42,645 nucleotides of DNA from Stutzerimonas stutzeri (lineage in GTDB: Bacteria > Pseudomonadota > Gammaproteobacteria > Pseudomonadales > Pseudomonadaceae), in assembly GCF_024448695.1 (NCBI RefSeq), contig NZ_JAMOHY010000027.1, forward strand, positions 1 through 42,645. The letters are read 5' to 3'. How positions within the stretch are numbered: the stretch's first letter is position 1; every line of letters begins with the position of its first letter. The notes beneath the pieces are model-generated. The model was not told where the DNA came from and did no database searches. It was given only the letters and a program-made list of their open reading frames with translations. Positions 35,832 through 42,645 of this stretch are shown in pieces. The position numbers and the translations under genes are program-made.

Positions 35832-36344
35832 GCAGACTCCAGACAGCAAGGATGTGCGGGCGTCGAAATGAAGAGTTCATCGAGACCTGACGACGCCTGG
35901 GTAGCGGTCATTAAAGCAGAGCCCGGCCCCTTGGCCGACTGGCCTGAGGCTGAACATGCTGACCGGATGAGGGCGACAATTCAGGTTCGACAGCTTCAGA
36001 TCACTCGACGCTGCCGCTTATTGGTAGAGGTATGGGCAAATCTTCGCAGTAAAAGAGGCATCCTGACCGGGGTTGCGACCAACGTCGAATAAGCTGGCGG
36101 CAGACTCTTGAGTCGATGGAAGCCCCATTCCAGACGCTTCGCACGAAATGTGCGGAAGATCACCTAATACTTTTTGCTCCTGTGCTCGCCGAGCTGATTC
36201 ATGTCGTGCAGGTCTGTGCCAACAGGCTTCCGATTTGAGTTAAGGTCTACCTCGATTTTGTCATGACGCCGCTTCATGCTTGGCTATTTCAACTCCAATG
36301 AAGGCGCGCAGCGCGTGCCTTGCGTTAATCCTCCAAGGAAACCG
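35832..36344. other. Divergent intergenic region between mxtR and azlC
   Basis: 513 bases with no supported gene. A minus-strand TGCTTTAAT at about 35909-35917 could be an extended -10 for mxtR. Near the right end a GC-rich hairpin (36303-36319) precedes the azlC ribosome site. A short frame starting at 36276 runs in frame into azlC but lacks a ribosome site. I see no RNA gene that I can name. Confidence 0.5.
36303..36319 (+). repeat. GC-rich hairpin in azlC leader
   Basis: GGCGCGC (36303-36309) pairs with GCGTGCC (36313-36319) through seven base pairs including one G-T, with an AGC loop. No T run follows. It lies 25 bases before the azlC ATG, so it would sit in the 5' leader of the azlCD message. 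Confidence 0.4.
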
Positions 36345-37064
36345 ATGACCCGCTCGCAAGAGTTTCTGCATGGCTGCCGCGATATCCTGCCTCTGATCGT
36401 CGGCGGTGTGCCCTTCGGCATCATCTTCGGCACCCTCGCCATTGGTGCCGGGCTGTCCGGCTGGCAAGCCATGGGCATGTCGCTGCTGGTGTTTGCCGGC
36501 TCGGCTCAGTTCATTGCGGTGACATTGATCAGCGGTGGTGTGGGCGCGGCGGTTGTGTTGTTGACCACCTTTGTGGTCAACCTGCGCCATGCGCTCTACA
36601 GCGCGGCATTGCAGCCGTTCGTTCGGCATCTGCCGAGCCGCTGGCGGATACCCCTGGCGTTCTGGCTGACTGACGAGGCCTTCGCGGTGATCCAGCATCG
36701 CTATGCCCGTGACGATGCCTCACCGCACAAGCACTGGTTCTTCCTTGGCGCGGCGCTGACCATGTATCTGAGCTGGCAATTGGCAACGTTGATCGGCATA
36801 GGCTTCGGTCAGGCGGTGCCCAATGTAGCGAGCTGGGGGCTGGACTTCGCGATGATCGCGACCTTTATCGGTATCGCCGTGCCGATGATGCGCACGTCAC
36901 CGCAGGTGGCCTCGGCACTGGTGGCCGGTGGTGTCGCGTTGCTGACCTGGGAACTGCCCTACAAGCTGGGGCTGATTGCCGCGGCGCTGGCAGGCATCGT
37001 CGTCGGCGTCTGGCTTGAGCGTATGGCCGAACGCCGTGCGCGACAGGAGGCGCAGCGATGCTGA
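36345..37064 (+). CDS. azlC: AzlC family branched-chain amino acid exporter, large subunit
   Basis: Membrane protein of 239 aa from the AzlC/YgaZ family, which with a small AzlD/YgaH partner exports branched-chain amino acids (4-azaleucine resistance in Bacillus). About six to seven helices; conserved parts are LPLIVGGVPFGIIFGTLAIGAGLS, FAGSAQFIAV and NLRHALYSAAL. It is often mislabelled an ABC permease; no ATPase is present nearby. The ATG at 36345 follows AAGGAAACCG and is preferred over an in-frame ATG at 36276. Its end overlaps azlD by seven bases. Confidence 0.88.
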   Translation: MTRSQEFLHGCRDILPLIVGGVPFGIIFGTLAIGAGLSGWQAMGMSLLVFAGSAQFIAVTLISGGVGAAVVLLTTFVVNLRHALYSAALQPFVRHLPSRWRIPLAFWLTDEAFAVIQHRYARDDASPHKHWFFLGAALTMYLSWQLATLIGIGFGQAVPNVASWGLDFAMIATFIGIAVPMMRTSPQVASALVAGGVALLTWELPYKLGLIAAALAGIVVGVWLERMAERRARQEAQRC

Positions 37065-37384
37065 TCTGGCTGTTGATAATCGGTATGTTGGTGATCACCT
37101 TCCTGATCCGCTACAGCTTTTTCGCCTGGCCGAACCTGCGTTTTCCTCGCCTGGCGGAGCAGGGACTGCATTACGTGCCCGTTGCCGTTCTGACTGCCAT
37201 CGTGGCGCCCGGCATGCTGATGCCCGAGGGGGAATGGGCGCTGCGCTGGGACAACGCCTATTTGCTGGCCGGCTTGCTGGCGATCCTGATCGCAGCATGG
37301 AGCCGCAACCTGCTGGCGACCATTGCGGGCGGCCTGCTGGTTTTTTTCCTGCTGCGCTGGGCGTTCGGGCAGTTGCCATTGTGA
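37058..37384 (+). CDS. azlD: AzlD-domain small subunit of amino acid exporter
   Basis: Membrane protein of 108 aa with about four helices, the AzlD/YgaH-type partner of AzlC. The segment MLVITFLIRYSFFAWPNLRFP and VPVAVLTAIVAPGML is typical. The start overlaps the end of azlC, so the two subunits are probably made in step. Confidence 0.88.
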   Translation: MLIWLLIIGMLVITFLIRYSFFAWPNLRFPRLAEQGLHYVPVAVLTAIVAPGMLMPEGEWALRWDNAYLLAGLLAILIAAWSRNLLATIAGGLLVFFLLRWAFGQLPL

Positions 37385-37418
37385 GCACTGACTGCGAGCG
37401 TCACGGTGGAGGCATGCG

Positions 37419-38756
37419 ATGAGCCAGCATTCCCAGTTCAGCCTGCTCGGCAAGCGGCGCTTTCTGCCCTTCTTCGTGACGCAACTACTGGGTGCCTTCA
37501 ACGACAATGTGTTCAAGCAGGCCCTGGTGCTGGCCATTCTCTACAAGCTGGGCAGTGAGGCCGATGTCCATCTGCTGGTCAATCTCTGCGCGCTGTTGTT
37601 CATCCTGCCGTTCTTTCTGTTTTCGGCTCTGGGTGGTCAGTTCGGCGAGAAATACGAGAAAGCCTGGCTGATTCGTCGGATCAAGTTCGCTGAAATCCTG
37701 ATCATGCTCGCGGGTGCGCTCGGCATGCTGCTGGGCAATCTGCCGATGCTGCTGGCGGTGTTGTTCTGTATGGGTACGCAGTCGGCGCTGTTCGGGCCGG
37801 TGAAATACTCGATCCTGCCGCAGCAGTTGCGCGCCGATGAGTTGGTGGGTGGCAATGCGCTGGTGGAAATGGGCACCTTTCTGGCGATTCTCGGCGGCAC
37901 CATCCTCGCCGGTCTATTGATGAGCCGTGGTGCATATGCCGTGCTGGTTTCGGTGGTCGTGGTGGTGCTGGCAAGCATCGGCTACCTGACCAGCCGTGCG
38001 ATTCCGTCATCCACGGCTGCGCTGGCGAGCCTGCGTCTGGACTGGAACATTCTGCGGCAGTCCGTGCAGATCATGCGCTTGGGGCTTGGTCAGCAGCGTG
38101 CCGTCTCGCGGGCGATGATCGGCAACTCCTGGTTCTGGTTTCTCGGTGCGGTCTACCTGACACAGATACCGACCCTCGCCCGCGACCTGCTGCAGGGCGA
38201 CGAAGGTGCAGTGACGCTGATTTTGGCGGTGTTCTCGGTGGGCATTGCGCTGGGCTCGCTGCTTTGCGAGCGTTTGTCCCGACATCGCGTGGAGATGGGG
38301 CTGGTGCCCTTCGGTTCACTCGGTTTGACGTTGTTCGGTATTGCGCTCTGGTGGCATGCCGCGAGCGTGCCGCCAGCGCTCGAATCCCGCGATTGGCTGA
38401 TGTTGCTGGGCGAGGCCGGCACACGCTGGGTGCTGCTGGACATTTTCGCGCTGGGCGCCTTCGGCGGGCTCTATATCGTGCCGCTCTACGCCCTGATCCA
38501 GTCGCGCACCGTACGCCAGGAACGCTCCCGTGTGGTCGCGGCGAACAATATCCTCAACGCCCTGTTTATGGTGGTGTCGGCGATCCTGTCGATCCTTTTT
38601 CTGAGCGTGGCGGAGCTGTCGATCCCGCAGCTGTTTCTGGCCGTGGCCCTGCTCAATGTGCTGGTAACTGGCTGGATATTTTGCTCGGTGCCGGAATTCC
38701 TTGTCCGCTTCCGGCTGTGGGTCACCGGCAACCTCGATACGGCGCCCGAACCTTGA
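37419..38756 (+). CDS. MFS transporter of the LplT/Aas type
   Basis: Major facilitator superfamily protein, 445 aa, about twelve helices. The start resembles lysophospholipid transporters LplT and the MFS half of Aas (FFVTQLLGAFNDNVFKQALV, GTQSALFGPVKYSILPQQL, LVGGNALVEMGTFLAILGGTILAG). LplT moves lysophospholipids across the inner membrane for re-acylation. No acyltransferase or acyl-ACP synthetase gene lies in this window, so the function is inferred from similarity only. GGTGGAGG precedes its ATG. It starts 34 bases after azlD and converges on sugE. Confidence 0.78.
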   Translation: MSQHSQFSLLGKRRFLPFFVTQLLGAFNDNVFKQALVLAILYKLGSEADVHLLVNLCALLFILPFFLFSALGGQFGEKYEKAWLIRRIKFAEILIMLAGALGMLLGNLPMLLAVLFCMGTQSALFGPVKYSILPQQLRADELVGGNALVEMGTFLAILGGTILAGLLMSRGAYAVLVSVVVVVLASIGYLTSRAIPSSTAALASLRLDWNILRQSVQIMRLGLGQQRAVSRAMIGNSWFWFLGAVYLTQIPTLARDLLQGDEGAVTLILAVFSVGIALGSLLCERLSRHRVEMGLVPFGSLGLTLFGIALWWHAASVPPALESRDWLMLLGEAGTRWVLLDIFALGAFGGLYIVPLYALIQSRTVRQERSRVVAANNILNALFMVVSAILSILFLSVAELSIPQLFLAVALLNVLVTGWIFCSVPEFLVRFRLWVTGNLDTAPEP

Positions 38757-38774
38757 GAGCAGGGCGCCTGACTG

Positions 38775-39089
38775 TCAGTGGCTGAGCTTCAATCCGATCA
38801 GGCCGGTACAGATCAGCAGCACACTACCCAGGCGGAACAGATTCACTGATTCGCCAAACAGGATGATCCCCGCGATCACGGTACCGATTGCGCCGATGCC
38901 GGTCCAGATGGCATAGGCGGTGCCCAGCGGCAGGGATTTCATGGCCAGGCCGAGCAGTCCGACGCTGATCGCCATGGCAGCGATGGTCAAGCTGGTGGGT
39001 AGCGGGCGGGTAAAGCCCTCGGTGTATTTCAGGCCGACGGCCCAGCCGATTTCGAACAGGCCGGCGAGGAACAGGATGAACCAGGACAT
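38775..39089 (-). CDS. sugE: Guanidinium exporter SugE/Gdx (SMR family)
   Basis: Small multidrug resistance family protein, 104 aa, four helices. The sequence follows E. coli SugE (Gdx) closely: [20 protein letters not shown] with the essential Glu13, [19 protein letters not shown] and [15 protein letters not shown]. Gdx proteins exchange guanidinium for protons; older annotation calls them quaternary ammonium pumps. The start at 39089 follows GGAG. A guanidine-II riboswitch lies just upstream (39112-39161), which independently supports guanidinium as substrate. The frame is open further upstream but only across the riboswitch. Confidence 0.95.
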   Translation of the reverse strand: MSWFILFLAGLFEIGWAVGLKYTEGFTRPLPTSLTIAAMAISVGLLGLAMKSLPLGTAYAIWTGIGAIGTVIAGIILFGESVNLFRLGSVLLICTGLIGLKLSH

Positions 39090-39111
39090 ACGGGCTCCAA
39101 CAGGAAAAGTT

Positions 39112-39161
39112 GGGGTCGTCCCCGGTAGGGTCGCTTGAGCGAGCGGTGAGGTCGTCCTCAC
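39112..39161 (-). promoter_or_regulatory. Guanidine-II (mini-ykkC) riboswitch
   Basis: On the minus strand two hairpins each present an ACGA tetraloop: GTGAGG-ACGA-CCTCAC (39161 to 39146) and GGGG-ACGA-CCCC (39123 to 39112), with a 22-base linker. Paired GG-ACGR-CC hairpins are the defining feature of the mini-ykkC (guanidine-II) class, which turns on expression of guanidinium exporters when guanidine binds. The sugE GGAG and ATG follow 12-23 bases later. Confidence 0.88.
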
Positions 39162-39168
39162 TCGGGCT

Positions 39169-39196
39169 ATTGTGCACATCAGCCCGTTTCGGGCAA
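39169..39196 (-). promoter_or_regulatory. sugE: Candidate sugE promoter
   Basis: On the minus strand TTGCCC (39196 to 39191) and CACAAT (39174 to 39169) are 16 bases apart. Each matches the consensus at four of six positions. Transcription would begin near the first base of the riboswitch, as expected. Confidence 0.35.
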
Positions 39197-39270
39197 GCCG
39201 AGGCAGACCTGCTGTGGCTGCGGGTGTTTGTTGGGCCGAAACATTCAGCCCGCGTCCTTCCATGCTGCCC

Positions 39271-39292
39271 CAAAGGCCGAACACGTTCGGCC
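39271..39292 (-). terminator. Candidate terminator after rdgC
   Basis: On the minus strand GGCCGAAC pairs with GTTCGGCC across a two- to four-base loop (39292 to 39275), followed by TTTG. The stem is strong but the T run is short. It lies between rdgC and the riboswitch. Confidence 0.4.
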
Positions 39293-39315
39293 CGTGCATG
39301 TGCTTGCGGAGCGGA

Positions 39316-40236
39316 TCAGACCCCCTGCGGTATTTCCTCACCACCCAGCGCTTCGAACAGTGCCGGCAGGAACTCGCCGAAGGTCAGCATCATCAGCAGG
39401 AAGCTGGCATCCTGCTGCCCGAGGTCGTCATCGCCACCGTCCTGTTCGGCCTGGTCCTGCAGCAGCTCCTCGAAGCGCAGACGCTTGATGACCATCTTGT
39501 CGTCCAGCACGAAGGACAGCTTGTCCTGCCAACCCAGCGACAGCTGAGTGACTTGCTTGCCGACTTCCAGATGCTGCTGGATCTCGTCGCTGGTCAGGTC
39601 CTGACGCTTGCAGCGCACCACGCCACCATCTTCATGGGTGTCGCGCAGCTCGCATTCATCCAGCACGAAGAAGTCGTCGGCGGCTTTCTGGGTTTTCACC
39701 CATTCGGTCATGGTCGCGGACGGAGCGATCTTCACGGTCAGTGGGCGCACCGGCAGTGAGCCGATGGCTTCGCGCAGGGTGGAAAGCAGGTCTTCGGCGC
39801 GCTTGGGACTGGACGCATCGACCAGAATCAGCCCCTGTTCCGGGGCGATGGCAGCGAAGGTGCCGGACTTGCGGATAAAGGCGCGCGGCAGGAAGGCCTG
39901 GATGATGTCGTCCTTGAGCTGGTCGCGCTCCTTCTTGTAGACCTTGCGCATCTGCTCGTTTTCGATTTCGTCGACCTTTTCCTTTAGCGCGTCCTTGACC
40001 ACGCTGCCGGGCAGGATGCGTTCTTCCTTGCGCGTGGAGATCAGCAGAAAACCCTGGCTGGCATGTACCAGTGGCGCGTCCGCACCCTTGCCCAGTGGGG
40101 CGACGAAACCGTAGGTGCTCAGTTCCTGGCTGGCGCAGGGGCGGGCGGGCTTGGCGGCCAATGCAGCTTCAAGTGTCTCGACATCGAAAGGGACGTTCTG
40201 GGTGAGACGGTAGACGAGCAGGTTGCGAAACCACAT
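39316..40236 (-). CDS. rdgC: Recombination-associated protein RdgC
   Basis: Ring-shaped DNA-binding protein that limits RecA loading and affects replication-fork and pilin-variation recombination. The protein is 306 aa, the usual length. The N-terminus [26 protein letters not shown] is characteristic, with [29 protein letters not shown] in the middle. I use the ATG at 40236; the frame is open to 40320 but lacks the family start there. It is the gene before sugE on the same strand. Confidence 0.93.
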   Translation of the reverse strand: MWFRNLLVYRLTQNVPFDVETLEAALAAKPARPCASQELSTYGFVAPLGKGADAPLVHASQGFLLISTRKEERILPGSVVKDALKEKVDEIENEQMRKVYKKERDQLKDDIIQAFLPRAFIRKSGTFAAIAPEQGLILVDASSPKRAEDLLSTLREAIGSLPVRPLTVKIAPSATMTEWVKTQKAADDFFVLDECELRDTHEDGGVVRCKRQDLTSDEIQQHLEVGKQVTQLSLGWQDKLSFVLDDKMVIKRLRFEELLQDQAEQDGGDDDLGQQDASFLLMMLTFGEFLPALFEALGGEEIPQGV

Positions 40237-40389
40237 GGCGATGTGTAACTCCGGTAAAGGCAAAGCACGCATTATTCCCCTGGCGGGAGCCGAGGCCAAC
40301 CCTGCGCCGATGGAAACCATGAAATCGTCCGTAAACAGAGGGGTTTCCTAAGTCTTTGTAAGTTCTTCAATTTTTTTTTCAAAAGGGGG

Positions 40390-40425
40390 TTGCCAAGGTG
40401 CGGAACCCTCTCTAGAATGCGCCCC
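40390..40425 (+). promoter_or_regulatory. tRNA operon promoter with GC-rich discriminator
   Basis: A -35 TTGCCA (40390-40395) and -10 TAGAAT (40413-40418) are 17 bases apart. GCGCCCC follows directly; a GC-rich discriminator is typical of stable-RNA promoters under stringent control. The first tRNA starts 22 bases beyond the -10. Confidence 0.75.
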
Positions 40426-40440
40426 ACTTCGAGAGCAAAC

Positions 40441-40516
40441 GGGTGATTAGCTCAGCTGGGAGAGCATCTGCCTTACAAGCAGAGGGTCGGCGGTTCGATC
40501 CCGTCATCACCCACCA
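40441..40516 (+). tRNA. tRNA-Val (anticodon TAC)
   Basis: 76 bases. The acceptor stem GGGTGAT pairs with ATCACCC, followed by A and an encoded CCA. The anticodon loop CTTACAA gives TAC, for valine. D arm (TAGCTCAGCTGGGAGAGC) and T arm (GGTTCGATCCC) are standard. Confidence 0.97.
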
Positions 40517-40529
40517 CTCGAGGTTTAGC

Positions 40530-40606
40530 GCAGCGGTAGTTCAGTCGGTTAGAATACCGGCCTGTCACGCCGGGGGTCGCGGGTTCGAGTCCCGTCCGCT
40601 GCGCCA
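40530..40606 (+). tRNA. tRNA-Asp (anticodon GTC)
   Basis: 77 bases, 13 after tRNA-Val. The acceptor GCAGCGG pairs exactly with CCGCTGC, then G and encoded CCA. The anticodon loop CTGTCAC gives GTC, for aspartate. T loop TTCGAGT is normal. Co-transcribed with tRNA-Val from the promoter at 40390. Confidence 0.97.
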
Positions 40607-40645
40607 AATTCGCTTCATGGGTCCACTGAACACCCTGAAGCTACA

Positions 40646-40677
40646 CGAAAAGCGGCCATTGGCCGCTTTTCGTTTTT
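40646..40677 (+). terminator. Strong intrinsic terminator of the tRNA operon
   Basis: CGAAAAGCGGCC (40646-40657) and GGCCGCTTTTCG (40661-40672) form a perfect 12-bp stem with an ATT loop, followed by TTTTT. It lies 40 bases after tRNA-Asp. Confidence 0.9.
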
Positions 40678-40743
40678 CTGCGTCCGGTATTCTTCCGGCG
40701 CGCTCTGAGGCTTGTTTCTCTTCTGGCTAAACAGTCGATCTCC

Positions 40744-40782
40744 AGCGCAAAGCGCTCAGTCGTAGAGCCGAATTTATTCGGC
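40744..40782. repeat. Two small adjacent hairpins upstream of the acetyltransferase gene
   Basis: AGCGC-AAA-GCGCT (40744-40756) and GCCGAAT-TT-ATTCGGC (40767-40782) each pair perfectly, ten bases apart. They lie about 70 bases before the acetyltransferase ATG. Neither has a T tail. They may be operator dyads or leader structures. Confidence 0.4.
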
Positions 40783-40853
40783 AGACTCTTTGTCGGCATC
40801 AAATTCCGCTCTGTGCTGTCCGAGAAACGACATGTCTGCAAAGGCTGACGAAA

Positions 40854-41405
40854 ATGTCTCGAACGGAAAAACAGAAGATGCTGGCAGGCGAGCTGTATGA
40901 CGCCTCCGATGCCGAGTTGCAGGCCGACATGATGGCAACCATGCACTGGCTGGCTCGTTACAACGCTGCCCTTGCGTGGTCGGTAGAGGCGCGGCATGCG
41001 TTGCTGATAGAGCGCCTGGTGGCAGTCGGGCAGGGGGTTAATATCCGTCCGCCATTTCACTGCGATTACGGCTTCAATATCCGTCTGGGTGAAGGAGTGT
41101 TCCTCAATTTCAATTGTGTGATTCTCGATGTCGTCGCGGTGACCATCGGTGACATGACCCAGATCGGCCCTGGTGTGCAGATACTCACCGCCGACCATCC
41201 GCGCGATGCGGCGCAGCGTGAATCGGGGCTTGAGTTCGGGCGACCGATCAATATCGGGCGTAATGTCTGGGTCGGTGGCGGAGCGATCATCCTGCCGGGC
41301 GTGAGCATTGGTGACGATGCGCTGATCGGTGCCGGTAGTGTGGTAACGCGCGACGTTCCTCCCGGTTGCACGGTGCTTGGGAATCCAGCAAGGGTCAGGG
41401 CCTGA
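40854..41405 (+). CDS. Sugar O-acetyltransferase (Maa/NodL-type)
   Basis: Left-handed beta-helix acetyltransferase, 183 aa, of the maltose O-acetyltransferase/NodL/LacA group, which acetylate sugars using acetyl-CoA. The N-terminal Mac domain (KQKMLAGELYDASDAELQAD) and hexapeptide-repeat core are both present. The catalytic histidine is His115 in TADHPRD. It may detoxify non-metabolised sugars; physiological substrate unknown. The ribosome site (AAAGG, distant) is weak. It stands alone between the tRNA terminator and the FKBP gene. Confidence 0.9.
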   Translation: MSRTEKQKMLAGELYDASDAELQADMMATMHWLARYNAALAWSVEARHALLIERLVAVGQGVNIRPPFHCDYGFNIRLGEGVFLNFNCVILDVVAVTIGDMTQIGPGVQILTADHPRDAAQRESGLEFGRPINIGRNVWVGGGAIILPGVSIGDDALIGAGSVVTRDVPPGCTVLGNPARVRA

Positions 41406-41567
41406 ATGGGCTGCAACACATGCGCAGTGAAGTGGTGATGCAGATCACCGATGCGAGTTGTCTACTACAGAGCCGAGTGAAGTGCGGTAGCCAGTGATTG
41501 TGCCCGCCTGCTAAGCTCGACGACTGCTTTTTTGCGTTACCCCCTTTTAGCGTTATAAGGAAACAGC

Positions 41568-42317
41568 ATGAGATATCAGCGTTTGGCTCCGGCGATTGCC
41601 CTGGTGGGCCTGGTCCTGGCGGGCTGCGACAGCGATACCAGCGCTCCTGGCGTCAAGCTGGACACGCCAGCTCAGAAGGCCTCCTACGGCATTGGCCTGA
41701 ACATGGGCAAAAGTCTGGCGCAGGAAGGGATGAATGATCTCGATTCGGCCGCTGTTGCGCAGGGTATCGACGATGCCCTGACCAAGCAGGATCAGAAGCT
41801 GACCGACGAGGAGCTGATGGAGGCCTTTGCCTACCTGCAGACTCGCGCCGAAGAGCGTATGGACGAGATGAACAAGGAAGCGGTCGCTGCCGGTACGAAG
41901 TTCCTTGAGGACAACGCCAAGCGTGACGGTGTAACCACTACCGAATCCGGCCTGCAGTACGAAGTGATCAAGCAGGCCGAAGGCGCTCAGCCCACTGCCG
42001 ATGATGTCGTCACTGTTCATTACGAAGGCAGTCTGGTTGACGGTACCGTTTTCGACAGCTCGATCAAGCGCGGCAGCCCCATCGACCTGCCGGTTGGCGG
42101 CGTGATTCAGGGTTGGGTCGAAGGCCTGCAGCTGATGCACGTTGGTGAGAAGTACAAGCTGTATATCCCCAGTGACCTGGCCTACGGCGAACAAAGCCCG
42201 AGCCCGCTGATTCCGGCGAATTCGGTGCTGGTATTCGAGCTGGAGCTACTGGGCATCAAGGGTGACGAAGCCCAGGCGCCGGTAGAAGAAGTCGAGCCGG
42301 AAGCCGCCGCGCAGTAA
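41568..42317 (+). CDS. FKBP-type peptidyl-prolyl cis-trans isomerase lipoprotein (FkpA/Mip-like)
   Basis: Envelope foldase of 249 aa. A lipoprotein signal ends VLAGC with Cys20, followed by Asp-Ser. An N-terminal dimerisation helix region (QKASYGIGLNMGKSLAQEG to about residue 115) precedes the FKBP domain (about 130-228) with VTVHYEGSLVDGTVFDSS, GGVIQGWVEGLQLM and IPSDLAYGE. FkpA and Mip proteins catalyse proline isomerisation and act as chaperones in the periplasm; this copy is lipid-anchored by prediction. The ATG follows AAGGAAACAGC. A terminator follows 18 bases after its stop. Confidence 0.92.
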   Translation: MRYQRLAPAIALVGLVLAGCDSDTSAPGVKLDTPAQKASYGIGLNMGKSLAQEGMNDLDSAAVAQGIDDALTKQDQKLTDEELMEAFAYLQTRAEERMDEMNKEAVAAGTKFLEDNAKRDGVTTTESGLQYEVIKQAEGAQPTADDVVTVHYEGSLVDGTVFDSSIKRGSPIDLPVGGVIQGWVEGLQLMHVGEKYKLYIPSDLAYGEQSPSPLIPANSVLVFELELLGIKGDEAQAPVEEVEPEAAAQ

Positions 42318-42335
42318 TTGGAGTCGCTTCACGAG

Positions 42336-42368
42336 CACCGCTTTCCCGCAAGGGTTGGCGGTGTTTTT
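42336..42368 (+). terminator. Intrinsic terminator of FKBP gene
   Basis: CACCGC (42336-42341) pairs with GCGGTG (42358-42363), with a possible inner CCC/GGG pairing, followed by TTTTTGTTT. It lies 18 bases beyond the stop. Confidence 0.75.
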
Positions 42369-42420
42369 GTTTATGGGGCCATGTCGATTGCAGGGAGTGG
42401 CCCATGCTCGTGAAACAGAA

Positions 42421-42554
42421 CGTAGCCAAGGCGTAACCCGGCGATGGCGGTGGTGCCGCGCGTCGTGCGGGGTACCAACGACGGAAGCGCCTGCGGCGAT
42501 TCCGTCCTACGAAGCATGCCGCCGTAGCCTGGATTAGCCGAAGGCGTAATCCGG
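42421..42554. repeat. Partial copies of an intergenic repeat
   Basis: The right copy (42524-42554) contains GGATTAGCC-GAA-GGCGTAATCC, a hairpin with one bulge. The left copy (42421-42441) keeps CGTAGCC and AAGGCGTAACCCGG but lacks about 11 bases of the left arm. Similar sequences occur in intergenic DNA of several Pseudomonas species, from memory. Confidence 0.5.
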
Positions 42555-42612
42555 TATTGGAGGCTTTCCGAATAGCCTGGGGCCTACTCCCAAGTTAGAG
42601 TCCTGCGGATAC

Positions 42613-42642
42613 AAAAAAGCCTCAGATTTTCATCTGAGGCTT
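42613..42642 (-). terminator. Leftward intrinsic terminator at window edge
   Basis: AAGCCTCAGAT (42617-42627) and ATCTGAGGCTT (42632-42642) pair perfectly around TTTC. On the minus strand the stem is followed by a run of T (complement of the As at 42613-42618). It most likely ends a gene that lies beyond the right end and reads leftward. Confidence 0.8.
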
Positions 42643-42645
42643 CCA

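Larger units (their letters stand above)
42318..42645. other. Terminal intergenic region with terminators and repeats
   Basis: 328 bases without a supported gene. It holds a terminator for the FKBP gene (42336-42368), two partial copies of a CGTAGCC...AAGGCGTAA-CCGG repeat (42421-42441 and 42524-42554) and a leftward terminator (42613-42642). Confidence 0.6.

Noticed and set aside
34077..36092. Open frame of 671 aa antisense to the mxtR-type gene
   Set aside because: It mirrors a strongly conserved multi-domain kinase in GC-rich DNA, has low-complexity Gln/His/Gly/Arg composition with no domain, and lacks a ribosome site.
40441..40606. tRNA genes as integration site of a genomic island
   Set aside because: No integrase, no repeated tRNA 3' end downstream, and the following genes look like normal chromosomal genes.
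41533..41560. TTGCGT...TATAAG as a promoter for the FKBP gene
   Set aside because: The -10 would overlap the AAGGAAAC ribosome site, putting the start at the ATG itself. The true promoter is probably further upstream.
1..42645. CRISPR array, insertion sequence or prophage
   Set aside because: I saw no regularly spaced repeats, transposase, integrase or phage structural genes.

Overview
The window looks like the chromosome of a Pseudomonas-type gammaproteobacterium. It is GC-rich, and from memory the gene order suhB, trmJ, cysE, iscRSUA-hscBA-fdx-iscX, ndk, rlmN, pilF, rodZ, ispG, hisS, yfgM, bamB, der, aminotransferase, amidase matches the PA3818-PA3797 block of P. aeruginosa; protein lengths and active-site positions also fit. 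The right end (mxtR-type kinase, rdgC, tRNA-Val/tRNA-Asp, FKBP lipoprotein) recalls the PA3271-PA3262 neighbourhood. I assign the genus from gene content and order, not from a database comparison. I see no insertion sequence, prophage, integrase or CRISPR array.

Positions 1-19552 are housekeeping. suhB reads leftward. From trmJ on, almost everything reads rightward in tight, often overlapping runs: tRNA modification (trmJ), the first step of cysteine synthesis (cysE), the full ISC iron-sulfur cluster system under an IscR-type operator, nucleotide balance (ndk), rRNA/tRNA methylation (rlmN), type IV pilus secretin assembly (pilF), cell shape (rodZ), isoprenoid synthesis by an Fe-S enzyme (ispG), histidyl-tRNA charging, envelope biogenesis (yfgM, bamB) and ribosome assembly (der). 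An aminotransferase and an overlapping nitrilase-family gene close the block; together they suggest a glutamine-transaminase/omega-amidase pair.

Positions 19553-29509 are accessory. They hold a YjdF-type membrane protein, a secreted endonuclease I, an EamA transporter, a small secreted acidic/His-rich peptide gene facing a PhoX-type Tat phosphatase, a YahK-type alcohol dehydrogenase, and the ydbH-ynbE-ydbL envelope lipid-transport operon. The 527-base gap before rmuC holds an AT-rich stretch and a small cluster of DnaA-box-like sequences.

Positions 29510-42645 hold rmuC, a DUF4010/MgtC-type membrane protein, a transporter-kinase hybrid sensor (MxtR/CrbS type), azlC-azlD, an LplT/Aas-like MFS protein, sugE, rdgC, two tRNA genes, a Maa/NodL-type acetyltransferase and an FKBP lipoprotein. 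The clearest non-coding find is a guanidine-II (mini-ykkC) riboswitch directly upstream of sugE, which identifies that gene as a probable guanidinium exporter. I found no strong case for a wholly new multi-gene system. The best leads are the His/Asp-rich peptide beside phoX, the structured leader of the aminotransferase-amidase pair, and the DnaA-box cluster next to rmuC.
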